The notes under the pieces are model-generated. The model did not search any database. It had not been told where the DNA came from and worked only from the letters and a program-made list of their open reading frames with translations. A program made the position numbers and the translations under genes. This document shows positions 7,983 to 15,207 of a stretch of 42,056 nucleotides of DNA, in pieces. The stretch spans positions 1 through 42,056 of the forward strand of contig CAMGHE010000002.1 of the NCBI GenBank assembly GCA_946055775.1. The letters run 5' to 3'. This DNA is from an uncultured Bacteroidales bacterium. GTDB lineage: Bacteria > Bacteroidota > Bacteroidia > Bacteroidales > Bacteroidaceae. Every line of letters begins with the position of its first letter. The first letter of the stretch is position 1.

Positions 7983-9005
7983 ATGAAGACGATGAAGAAT
8001 ATCATGGCAGCCCTCTGCTGCCTGTTGGCCCTCACCCTATGGACCGGATGCTCCGGCGACGATGAAGGCGACAACAACCTGAAGCCGGCCGCTACGACCC
8101 GGTACCGGGGAAGCCTCGTGCTGGAGGCATGGTTAGACTCCACCAAAGTGGCGGTGGAGATGCCGCATATCGAGGAGACGTTTCTGGAGTACCTCGGCAT
8201 AAAGAGCCTCAAGGACTTCGCCGTGAGCGAAGGCGATGAGGCCACCAATGATGCCGCCGTCCTACATCAATGCAAACTGGCCGCCGCCGTGCTCGGCAAG
8301 GCGGAGTATGAGGCTTTATACAAACTGACCATCCTCAAGGCGGAGAGCAACGACACCATCTTCGAGTTCCGGCCCACCCCATCCAACGTGTTGCTCCGTC
8401 CACAAGATGTCATCGAAACGGGTCCAACGTTTGATATCGGCGAAACGGCTCCATGGTTAGACCCTGACTCAGAAAAACCACGCAAACCTGTGAACTGGTA
8501 CATCTGCGACGTGGCCATTTCGGCTGACGCTTCCGCGAGTGCTGCCCAGGTGGTACTGGCCAATCAGGGCTATACCGTAGTGACCACCGACCTCAACGAA
8601 GGCCTGGGAGGCGATTACGTCTTCATGGGCATCAAGTGCACAACCAATATCTATGATGCCATCTCCGATTTGTACATCATGGTGGGTACAAGGTGGTGCG
8701 GCGACTTCACCAGAGACGGCCTCACCTTCAGCCCCGTGAATCACTACGGCAACAACGACGGCTCGCTCAACAGCAACACCGGCGGCAAGGAGATGTGGCT
8801 CTATGCCACCAAAGAGGGAAAGAAGTGCCTCAAACAGCTCTCCGTGGTGGAGAGCGATGACCGCATGGAGGGCGATGACCTCGTCAGGGGCATAAAGAGC
8901 GACATGAGCGCCTGGGACAACTACCGCGGCATGGACATCAACACGGGCGCCGGTGGCAAGTACCGCTACCTGCGCAACGTCTTCTTCGATGTGACCAAGC
9001 CGTAA
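7983..9005 (+). CDS. MABP-like lipoprotein, paralogue 3, lacking the Fib_succ_major domain
   Basis: A 340-aa third tandem copy: same lipobox (LWTGC), N-terminal segment, two DLN/DIN-GxGG motifs and Asn-rich loop, with its own longer linker (about residues 140-175). It stops at a TAA just after VFFDVTKP, exactly where the other copies enter the Fib_succ_major domain. The 100 nt that follow show no recognisable remnant of that domain, so this looks like a clean loss at a domain border rather than a simple frameshift. The product could still be secreted and fold. It is the last gene of the lipoprotein run; the next gene has its own promoter. Confidence 0.7.
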   Translation: MKTMKNIMAALCCLLALTLWTGCSGDDEGDNNLKPAATTRYRGSLVLEAWLDSTKVAVEMPHIEETFLEYLGIKSLKDFAVSEGDEATNDAAVLHQCKLAAAVLGKAEYEALYKLTILKAESNDTIFEFRPTPSNVLLRPQDVIETGPTFDIGETAPWLDPDSEKPRKPVNWYICDVAISADASASAAQVVLANQGYTVVTTDLNEGLGGDYVFMGIKCTTNIYDAISDLYIMVGTRWCGDFTRDGLTFSPVNHYGNNDGSLNSNTGGKEMWLYATKEGKKCLKQLSVVESDDRMEGDDLVRGIKSDMSAWDNYRGMDINTGAGGKYRYLRNVFFDVTKP

Positions 9006-9107
9006 AAACCGCCAAGACCGATGCCCTCGGGCCTTTGACTCGGGGTGTGGAGGAGTGGTTGTTCCGTCCGAAAGGTGCTATCGGCCGAATAAAACGGAAA
9101 TAATGCC

Positions 9108-9115
9108 TATCTTTG
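9108..9115 (+). promoter_or_regulatory. -7 promoter element for the AraC-type regulator gene
   Basis: TATCTTTG followed by C is a perfect TAnnTTTG element, about 50 nt upstream of the TTG start codon. No good -33 TTTG is seen at the expected distance, so promoter strength is uncertain. It supports transcription of the regulator apart from the lipoprotein run. Confidence 0.55.
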
Positions 9116-9164
9116 CGCAAGAATCAATCACGTCATCGCGACAGAAAGAGAAATAACACACGTC

Positions 9165-10931
9165 TTGGAGAGAATCTTTTGGATTATAGTGCTTGTCACC
9201 CTCGTGGGGTGTGGCGGTCAGCATAGTGAGCAGTCGGCCCCCGAAGCCGGCACGAAGCAGCAGACGGTCCGGTTAGTGACCGACATGGCTGTGGCAGACC
9301 CGGCGCGGGCGCTGACCACGATAGACAGTATCGAGCAGAAGGGGACGTTGGCCACGTATGATGTCAACGCACTCCGGGCTTTGGTCTATCACAACGGATT
9401 GCAGCAGTACCGCCTCTCTTCCTACTATGGGGAGAAGGCCTACCGCGATTCGGCCTTTCTGGCCGACGACCCCGCTGGCTGGCTCGACAACCTGGAGGTG
9501 CTGGTCAACCATTGCCTTTCGGAAAAACGCTGTGCCGACGGCCTGCGCTATGCGCACCGAGGCGTCGAGGTGGCCCGAGAAAAGGGCTTGTACTGCAAAG
9601 AGGCCAAGTACCTTTTCTACACGGGGCTCTTCAAGGTCGAGTCGGAGGGCACGTCAGATGGCTATGCCCCGCTGCATCAAGCCATCAGCCTCATGGAGCA
9701 GCACCTTGGCCCGAAGCCCGGATATGCCGAGGCCGACGATCTAATCTACATCATCGGCATGACGATGAACGTGATGACCCGCCGCGACGACACTGCTCAG
9801 GCCATCGAACTCACGCCCCGTCTGCTCCGGGCCCTCCGGCTGCTGGAACAGGCCCCCGACGCCACGGAGGAGGTCATCGACATGAGGCGGGCCATGACCT
9901 ACGCCCAGTTGGCCGGCAACTATGCCAAGGCCGGCCGGCACAACGAAGCCCGTCGCTACGAGCAGCTCTGCGGCGAGACGGCCTTCTCACAGTCGCCCTT
10001 TGGCACCCTGCTTCTCTCCGACCAACTGCTGGCCACGGGGCAGCACCAGCGCCTTCTGGAGCAGATGCAGCAGGCCCTTTCCCTCTTTGGTGAGGACCAC
10101 AACCTCCGCATCGACATCTTCACCGTGAAGCGGCAGACCTACGAGGCCATGGGCAACAGCAAGATGGCGCTCGCCATGGCCGACAGCATCATCGCCGAGA
10201 AGGACAGCGCCAGGGCGCAGAGCCTGCGCGACGATGCCATCCAGCTGACCAAAATCTACGAGGTCGAGGAGAAGGATGCGCTTATAGCCCGTCACCAGTC
10301 GGCCCTCACCCTGCACCGCATCGTAACCGCCTTCGTCGTGGCGGTAGCCCTCCTGCTCGCTTTCATCCTCTGGTACGGATGGCATCAAAGGAGAGTCATA
10401 AAGCGTAAGAACAAGGCCACTACCGACACCATCCGGGAGATGCTCCGCTACAAGGAGCAGTCTGAAATCGCCTCCTCCGCCTCTCCCGAGGCAGCCGAAA
10501 CAGCAGCCGAAACAGCAGCCGAAACAGCAGCCGAAACGGCAGCTGAAAGCGTAGTAGATGCGGCGGCAGCGGAAAAAGCTGAGGCAGCACCTTTGGCAGA
10601 AGAACTCTTATTCCGTCGCCTCGACCAGCTCATCAAGAACAAGCGCCTTTACGCCGATCCCAAGATGACCCGGGCCGACGTCGCCGCAGCCGCCAAGGTG
10701 CCGCAATACCAGTTCGCGACCCTCTTCCAGACATACACCGGCCTGTCGTACAAGGACTACATGACCAATCTGCGGATGGAGTATGCCGCCCAGTTGTTGC
10801 GCGACAACGACAACCTCAGCATAGGGGGCATCGCCAACATGTGTGGCTATGCCAGCCGCCAAGCCTTCTACAACCAGTTCACCAAGAAGTATGGCCTGAC
10901 CCCTATCGAGTATAAAGAGTCGCTGACCTAA
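9165..10931 (+). CDS. Membrane-anchored TPR/AraC-type transcriptional regulator
   Basis: A 588-aa protein. A signal peptide with lipobox LVTLVGC comes first, then helical TPR-like repeats over roughly residues 30-370, one transmembrane segment (about 384-406, IVTAFVVAVALLLAFIL), an Ala/Glu linker made of perfect (AAET) repeats (about 443-460), and a C-terminal AraC/HTH_18 DNA-binding domain (from about 485), ending in ASRQAFYNQFTKKYGLTP. The start is TTG at 9165; no in-frame ATG lies between it and the promoter, and the hydrophobic core begins at once. TPR-TM-AraC proteins are common in Bacteroidetes and are thought to carry a periplasmic signal to DNA. The lipobox Cys in addition to an internal TM is worth noting. 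Its neighbour is the lipoprotein locus, a likely but unproven target. Confidence 0.8.
   Translation: MERIFWIIVLVTLVGCGGQHSEQSAPEAGTKQQTVRLVTDMAVADPARALTTIDSIEQKGTLATYDVNALRALVYHNGLQQYRLSSYYGEKAYRDSAFLADDPAGWLDNLEVLVNHCLSEKRCADGLRYAHRGVEVAREKGLYCKEAKYLFYTGLFKVESEGTSDGYAPLHQAISLMEQHLGPKPGYAEADDLIYIIGMTMNVMTRRDDTAQAIELTPRLLRALRLLEQAPDATEEVIDMRRAMTYAQLAGNYAKAGRHNEARRYEQLCGETAFSQSPFGTLLLSDQLLATGQHQRLLEQMQQALSLFGEDHNLRIDIFTVKRQTYEAMGNSKMALAMADSIIAEKDSARAQSLRDDAIQLTKIYEVEEKDALIARHQSALTLHRIVTAFVVAVALLLAFILWYGWHQRRVIKRKNKATTDTIREMLRYKEQSEIASSASPEAAETAAETAAETAAETAAESVVDAAAAEKAEAAPLAEELLFRRLDQLIKNKRLYADPKMTRADVAAAAKVPQYQFATLFQTYTGLSYKDYMTNLRMEYAAQLLRDNDNLSIGGIANMCGYASRQAFYNQFTKKYGLTPIEYKESLT
10491..10550 (+). 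repeat. 12-bp tandem repeat within the regulator gene
   Basis: GCAGCCGAAACA is repeated three times exactly, then once with one change and once more degenerately. It encodes the AAETAAET linker between the membrane segment and the DNA-binding domain. The 12-bp unit keeps the reading frame, so copy number could vary without breaking the protein. Confidence 0.85.
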
Positions 10932-11017
10932 CGCCTGCGAGACGATGCGTGTAGGGCACAAAGCCTGTCAGTGCCGCTCCTGTCGGCGTGGTAGGAAACA
11001 CGCCCTGCTTGACGAAG

Positions 11018-11044
11018 GCCTTTCCGGGAAAATGGCCGAAAGGC
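11018..11044 (+). terminator. Possible hairpin after the regulator gene
   Basis: GCCTTTC (11018-11024) pairs with GAAAGGC (11038-11044) around a 13-nt loop. A T-run comes only later (CTTTTTG), so terminator activity is uncertain. Confidence 0.3.
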
Positions 11045-11048
11045 ACCA

Positions 11049-11080
11049 TTTGCATTTCGGCGCTTTTTGTATTATCTTTG
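11049..11080 (+). promoter_or_regulatory. Promoter-like element facing a gene-free region
   Basis: TTTG (11049-11052), a 20-nt spacer and TATCTTTG (11073-11080) form a near-ideal Bacteroidetes promoter. No plus-strand gene follows; transcription would enter the MITE-like element at 11101 and the inverted repeat at 11285. It may drive a non-coding RNA or be an orphan element carried with the repeats. Confidence 0.5.
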
Positions 11081-11100
11081 CACTGCAACGTGTATAGGGC

Positions 11101-11255
11101 GGTGTGTCATAATTGCCAATCTGCTGCGTTGCTATCGTCTTCGGGCTTGGTCATGTACTTCAGTACACTCCCTGCGCCCTCATCCTCAGCGCCTTGCATC
11201 TTGACCATTCTGACGCACCTTTGAGTGCGCGTCAAAATTTGCATTTTGACACACC
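11101..11255. mobile_element. MITE-like palindromic element
   Basis: A 155-bp gene-free segment bounded by perfect 9-bp inverted repeats GGTGTGTCA (11101-11109) and TGACACACC (11247-11255). Its inner part is an imperfect palindrome centred near TGTACTTCAGTACA (about 11154-11167), with a second internal pair TGACGC/GCGTCA at 11211-11234. No transposase is encoded. The structure fits a miniature inverted-repeat element or a large RNA hairpin. Target-site duplications could not be defined by eye. Confidence 0.5.
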
Positions 11256-11284
11256 CTCCTTTTTCGTGCCCCAAAAGGCCGTTT

Positions 11285-11343
11285 ACTGTTTGGGCGACAG
11301 AAAAAACAGTCGCCCAAACAGTTTTTTCTGTCGCCCAAACAGT
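11285..11343. repeat. 23-bp perfect inverted repeat with 13-nt loop
   Basis: ACTGTTTGGGCGACAGAAAA... (11285-11307) is perfectly complementary to 11321-11343. The loop repeats part of the arm, so CGCCCAAACAGTTTTTT occurs twice in tandem, and a weaker copy (CAGTTGCCCAAGCA) follows. A stem of this size ending in T-runs could work as a terminator between the convergent genes on either side, or be a mobile-element end. Confidence 0.7.
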
Positions 11344-11387
11344 TTTTTTAGTAACCGAGACTGTGATTTCAGTTGCCCAAGCACCCC

Positions 11388-11437
11388 CTTCTATAAAACT
11401 TTCGTGGCGTCAGTGCGCGAAAAGGATGTATAATTCT
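11388..11437 (+). repeat. Dispersed repeat, copy 2
   Basis: CTTCTATAAAACTTTCGTGG and the following bases match 127-177 (CTTCTATAAATCTTTCGTGG) with few changes, ending in ATTCT in both. In each place GAGACTG and a CTGT...ACAG or Cys-rich-like CCC motif lie just upstream. No coding function is visible; this is an intergenic repeat family. Confidence 0.55.
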
Positions 11438-11488
11438 ACATGCTTGCTGCCAGGTAATAGTATGCTTATTGCCAATCTTGGGAATCCC

Positions 11489-12544
11489 CTATTCTTTCGG
11501 GCACCGCACCATCGGCATCCACAGGCGGTTGCCCGTGCGCCAGGCCGGATAGCCCGCTTCGTCCGTCTCTTCCGTCCACGGGCCTTTGGGCAGGGGGTGG
11601 GCGGAACCGCCGTCGGCAGGGAGGAGCACCAGCGGCCCGCTGCATAGCGCGTTGCGGCTGCCCACCGTCTGCGGCCGCGGACTGAGGGGCCATTCTATCA
11701 TCACCTCGTCGCCGTTGCGCCAGCGGCGGTCGATGATCACGTAGCCGTTGGCATAGGTCACGCCGAGGGCCTCGCGCCCGTTAATGTAAACCATGGGCGC
11801 CCCTTTGGGCAGACCTTGCTGCGTGCTACGGCCGTTGGGTCGTACCGCCCATGCGGGTAGGCGCAGGTGCAGGACGATGCGTTCCTGACCACGGCGCACC
11901 GACGTGAGGCGTACCTTGTGACGCGGACCGAAAGGCATGGCCGTGAGTTGGTCCACGACGCAGGCCAGGTGGGCCGTGCGGATGCGTGTGGTGCTGTTGG
12001 TGAAGAAGTTAATCCACAGGCTATTGCCAGCTGTGGCGTAGATGCAGCCCGTGCTGGCGTAGAGTGCCTGCGCTGCCAGACGGCGGTCGGCCTCTGGCGC
12101 CGTGCTGTCGAGAGCGCAGGTCAGCATATCGTTGTAGAGTGCACGCTCACTGGCGTCCATCAGGTTGCCATCGGCCGTCAGGCAAAATAGGCGTGCGGCC
12201 TCGTGCAGCATGGCCGCTGTAGTGGTTATGTGCTGGCGGCGGGCATGACGGCTGTGAGGCGGCAGCAAACCAGCGGGGCCCAGAAGGGGCGCATAAACGC
12301 TTTGCCACTGCTGCAGTAGGCGGCTACTGTCGGCCGGAGAGGCAGGGACGATGGCTGCCGCGGCATCGGCATAAGTCTGCAATGCCATGCCGCGCAGGTC
12401 GCTCAGGCCCTCGCCCCACACCACGACGCTGTCGGCCGGGACGTAGGTGAGAGGCTGCGGCAGGAAGCGCTGTGCGCGAAGGACCGTACAAGGCAGAGCC
12501 AACAGGAAGACCGCCGTGAGCAGGCGGAGAAGGTGACGGCGCAT
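11489..12544 (-). CDS. Secreted degenerate DUF1680/GH127-like protein
   Basis: A 351-aa protein with a signal peptide (MRRHLLRLLTAVFLLALP, cleavage near VLRAQ). The middle and C-terminal parts follow the DUF1680 (GH127 beta-L-arabinofuranosidase) pattern: ASERALYNDML, IYATAGNSLWINFF, LHLRLPAWA, VYINGREALG and GYVIIDRRWRNGDEVMIEWP. The protein is about half the family's usual length. The segment that in GH127 enzymes carries the zinc-binding and nucleophilic cysteines (CCPPN region) is missing between ALYN and IYAT. It is probably not an arabinofuranosidase; a binding or vestigial role is more likely. It is the last gene of a minus-strand run. Confidence 0.6.
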   Translation of the reverse strand: MRRHLLRLLTAVFLLALPCTVLRAQRFLPQPLTYVPADSVVVWGEGLSDLRGMALQTYADAAAAIVPASPADSSRLLQQWQSVYAPLLGPAGLLPPHSRHARRQHITTTAAMLHEAARLFCLTADGNLMDASERALYNDMLTCALDSTAPEADRRLAAQALYASTGCIYATAGNSLWINFFTNSTTRIRTAHLACVVDQLTAMPFGPRHKVRLTSVRRGQERIVLHLRLPAWAVRPNGRSTQQGLPKGAPMVYINGREALGVTYANGYVIIDRRWRNGDEVMIEWPLSPRPQTVGSRNALCSGPLVLLPADGGSAHPLPKGPWTEETDEAGYPAWRTGNRLWMPMVRCPKE

Positions 12545-12611
12545 GATGCAGAGAGAAGAAGAGAGGGTGGGATGAAAAGAAACGGGGCTGCCCGTCGCCG
12601 GACGTCGCGGT

Positions 12612-12639
12612 CCGCCGTGCTGGCTTCCAGCATGGGCGG
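12612..12639 (-). terminator. Hairpin between the GYF_2 gene and the DUF1680-like gene
   Basis: CCGCC-TGCTGG pairs with CCAGCA-GGGCGG around CTT. It lies inside a wider pair GGGGCTGCCC/GGGCAGCCCC. It sits just past the GYF_2 gene stop, but no clear T-run follows on the minus strand, so terminator activity is only possible. Confidence 0.3.
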
Positions 12640-12679
12640 TGGCGGCCAGAGAGGGGCAGCCCCGGAAAGGGAGTAGTAG

Positions 12680-13387
12680 TCAGAACATCCTACGCAGCCA
12701 GCGCGGTGAAGAAACGATCAAGGCGATGACGATGATGAGGATGATGAGGCAGACGATGAGGCCCGTGATGGCCATGCCCTTCTTGGGACGGCACAGGCCG
12801 ACGATGCTGAACACCAGGGCGATAATCCATCCCAGGACGAAGCCGACCAAAGGAATCCAGTTGATGAGTGAGATAAGGGCCAGCACCATACCCGTCATAC
12901 CGGCCGCATTGAACGGCACGGTGGCGGCCGGAGTCTCTGGGCGTTCTACGGTGTAGTTGTCTTCAGCCGGCTGCACGTTGATGGGCGTCGTGGTGACCAC
13001 CTGCGGTTGCACAGGCTGGGTATATATCGGCTGCGGTTGTACGGGCTGCGGTTGCACGACGGGCTGCGGTTGTACGGGCTGCGGTTGTACGACGGGTCGC
13101 GGCTGCACCACCGGTTGCGGCTGTACCACTGGCTGCGGCTGCACGATGGGCTGCGGCTTTACGACGGGCTGCGGTGCGGGAGCAGGTTGGGGAGCGGGTT
13201 GGGGTGCAGGAGCCTGAGCAGGCAGCAGGGCGGCAATCTGCGGCACCTGTTTGGCGGGCGTCCAGGCCGGGAGGCCAGGCATCCAGACCAGCGTATCGGG
13301 GGTGATGCCGGCGGCTTTGAGTTGGTCTTCGTTCACGGGACCTTTCTTCTCGCGGGTGGGCGAGAGATAGAAGATGTTGGTCAGCAT
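12680..13387 (-). CDS. GYF_2 domain membrane protein with PQPV repeats
   Basis: A 235-aa protein. The N-terminal 55 residues form a GYF_2 (DUF4339) domain: FYLSPTREKKGPVNEDQL and LVWMPGLPAWTPA. A long Pro/Gln/Val linker built of PQPVVQ repeats follows, then a C-terminal pair of membrane segments like DUF4190 (GMVLALISLI...GWIIALVFSIVGL...LIVCLIILIIVIALIV) with a short basic tail. The GYF_2 part is normally a protein-binding module. Start at 13387, where the GYF_2 domain begins; the longer ORF-track start runs through the epimerase gene in another frame. No specific partner can be named. Confidence 0.8.
   Translation of the reverse strand: MLTNIFYLSPTREKKGPVNEDQLKAAGITPDTLVWMPGLPAWTPAKQVPQIAALLPAQAPAPQPAPQPAPAPQPVVKPQPIVQPQPVVQPQPVVQPRPVVQPQPVQPQPVVQPQPVQPQPIYTQPVQPQVVTTTPINVQPAEDNYTVERPETPAATVPFNAAGMTGMVLALISLINWIPLVGFVLGWIIALVFSIVGLCRPKKGMAITGLIVCLIILIIVIALIVSSPRWLRRMF
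13020..13190 (-). repeat. Codon-level tandem repeats encoding PQPV(V)Q
   Basis: Near-identical 12-18 bp units (on the plus strand variants of CGGTTGTACGGGCTG) fill this part of the GYF_2 gene and encode its proline-rich linker. Unit lengths are multiples of three, so the frame is held. Confidence 0.7.
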
Positions 13388-13467
13388 GGGGGATGTGTTT
13401 GGGTGACGGTGAGGCCGCCACGAGTGTATAAAAATTGGTGTCTTGAGGAAAGGCTGGCGTCGTGCCT

Positions 13468-14373
13468 TCAGGCGATGACGTGGCGCTCGTTGGCCTTGTG
13501 TATCTGTATGGTGTAGCCCGAGGTCCAGTTGATGCCCGGCTCGGCACAGTTGATGTACGGGCGTTCGGTCAGCGGGCCTTCGAAGCCGATGGGGTCGCAG
13601 AGGCCGTGCCAGGGTTCGATGCAGATGAAGGGCGTGTGGACGCCCTGCGGCGACCAGAATAGCCATACGGGGGCTTGGCTGGTGACGGTGAGGATGGGCT
13701 GCTTCTGCTTGTTGCAGAGGGTGGCGGCCTTCAGGCGGTTTTCGGCGAAGATGAGGGCCTCGTTGGCGAAGGTGCCGGTGATGACGGGCACCATGCCGTC
13801 GGCCGTATGGGGCACGGGGAAGTGGTCCGGTTCGGTGCATCCCTGTTCGGTGGCGCGCAAGACGGCGCTGTCGTCGCCCTGCAGGCGCAGGTAGGCGTCG
13901 GCCTCGGTTTCGGTCTCGTCAAAGTCGGGCAGGACGAAGGCGGGGTGGAAGCCGGCCTGGAAGTACATGGGGCTGTGGCCGCCGTTGACGACGGTCAGCG
14001 TGAAGGCCAACTGGCGGCCGACGAGGGTGAACGTGGCGTGCAGGACGAAGGGCCAGTGGAAGTGCACCCACGTCTCGTGCGTGCTCTCGCAGCGCAGAGT
14101 CAGGCTGTGGCCCTCGTTTTTCTCCACCTGCCAGGGCATCTGGCGCACGAAACCGTGCTTGGGCATGGTGTAGGTCTGGCCGTTGTGGCGGTAGGTGCCG
14201 TTCCACAGTCCACCCGTAGCGGGGAAGAGGATGGGGCAGTGGCCGTGCCACCAGCGGGCGTCGCCGTGCCATAGGTATTCGTGGCCGTCGCTGAGGCGCT
14301 GCAGGCTGACCAGTTCGGCGCCCATCTCGTCGATGGTGGCGCGCAGATATTGGTTTTGGATGGTGTGTGTCAT
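13468..14373 (-). CDS. Aldose 1-epimerase family protein (LacX-like)
   Basis: A 301-aa galactose mutarotase-like protein of the COG2017/LacX branch: the ATIDEMGAELVSLQRLSDGHEYLWHGD start, then HCPILFPATGGLWNGTYRHN, PKHGFVRQMPWQV (with the conserved HGFxR), FQAGFHPAFVLPD (HPxF), and CIEPWHGLCDP. These are the usual substrate-pocket segments of the family. The start at 14373 gives a full-length protein (family about 290-300 aa) with no signal peptide, so it is cytoplasmic. It probably interconverts sugar anomers; the actual sugar is unknown. It lies between the mlaF gene and the GYF_2 gene on the same strand, with a 66-nt gap to mlaF. Confidence 0.85.
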   Translation of the reverse strand: MTHTIQNQYLRATIDEMGAELVSLQRLSDGHEYLWHGDARWWHGHCPILFPATGGLWNGTYRHNGQTYTMPKHGFVRQMPWQVEKNEGHSLTLRCESTHETWVHFHWPFVLHATFTLVGRQLAFTLTVVNGGHSPMYFQAGFHPAFVLPDFDETETEADAYLRLQGDDSAVLRATEQGCTEPDHFPVPHTADGMVPVITGTFANEALIFAENRLKAATLCNKQKQPILTVTSQAPVWLFWSPQGVHTPFICIEPWHGLCDPIGFEGPLTERPYINCAEPGINWTSGYTIQIHKANERHVIA

Positions 14374-14439
14374 GGTATATGTCAGATTAGGGTTAGGTCT
14401 TTCACGGCAGTGTCAGCCTTCACTTGCGCTTGCGCCCCC

Positions 14440-15207
14440 TCAATTGCGCTTCTGGCGCATGTCCTCGGCCATCTGGCGGAACAGGTCGGAGGCGAAGATG
14501 AAACTGCTGAGGTTCTCGTTCTTGCTGTCCAGCACCTGGTCCTTCGTGCCCTGCCATTCGGGCTGCCCCTGGTGCAGGAACAGGATGTGGTCGCCGATGC
14601 TCACCACGGAGTTCATGTCGTGGGTGTTGACGATGGTGGTGATGCCATACTCGGCCGTGATGCTGTGTATCAGTTCGTCGATGACGAGCGAGGTCTTGGG
14701 GTCGAGGCCCGAGTTGGGCTCGTCGCAGAAGAGGTAGCGCGGCGATGGTGCCACGGCGCGGGCAATGGCCACGCGCTTCTGCATGCCGCCGGAGATCTCG
14801 CCGGGATATTTGGCGGCGGCGTCGGCCAGGCCCACGCGGTCCAGGCAGGCCATGGCGCGGTCGGTGCGGCCGCGGAGCGTGTCGTCAGAGAACATGTCGA
14901 GGGGGAACATGACGTTCTCCAGTACGGTCTTCGAATCGAAGAGGGCCGCGCTCTGGAAAATCATGCCCATCTCGCGGCGCAGCAGGGTGCGCTCACGCTT
15001 GCTCATGTGCACAAAACTGCGGCCGTCATAGACCACGTCGCCCGAGGTGGGCTCGAGCAGGCCCACGATGCACTTCATCAGCACCGTCTTGCCCGAGCCG
15101 CTGCGGCCGATGATGAGGCTGGTCTTGCCGTCCTCGAAGGTGCTGGTGATGCCGCGCAGGACGGTCTTGTCGTCGAACGACTTGCGGAGGTCTGTTATTT
15201 CTATCAT
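14440..15207 (-). CDS. mlaF: MlaF-like ABC transporter ATP-binding protein
   Basis: A 255-aa ABC ATPase of the phospholipid/organic-solvent transport group: Walker A GRSGSGKT, signature ISGGMQKRVAIARA, Walker B YLFCDEPNSGLDP, and a switch His in VNTHDM. It should pair with the adjacent MlaE permease to move lipids between inner and outer membranes. The start at 15207 (MIEITDLRKSF) overlaps the mlaE stop by 4 nt (ATGA), meaning coupled translation; the longer ORF-track start is inside mlaE. No MCE (MlaD) gene follows in this window, although MlaD commonly lies next in such operons. Confidence 0.9.
   Translation of the reverse strand: MIEITDLRKSFDDKTVLRGITSTFEDGKTSLIIGRSGSGKTVLMKCIVGLLEPTSGDVVYDGRSFVHMSKRERTLLRREMGMIFQSAALFDSKTVLENVMFPLDMFSDDTLRGRTDRAMACLDRVGLADAAAKYPGEISGGMQKRVAIARAVAPSPRYLFCDEPNSGLDPKTSLVIDELIHSITAEYGITTIVNTHDMNSVVSIGDHILFLHQGQPEWQGTKDQVLDSKNENLSSFIFASDLFRQMAEDMRQKRN

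Noticed and set aside
9006-9107. Frameshifted remainder of the third lipoprotein paralogue
   Set aside because: I compared it with the same region of the second copy; after the stop there is no alignable Fib_succ_major sequence, so pseudogene remains were not annotated.
11113-11647. ORFs of 106 and 140 aa with VAQTVF-type repeats
   Set aside because: They are produced by the MITE-like element and the 23-bp inverted repeat and have no start signal or family features.
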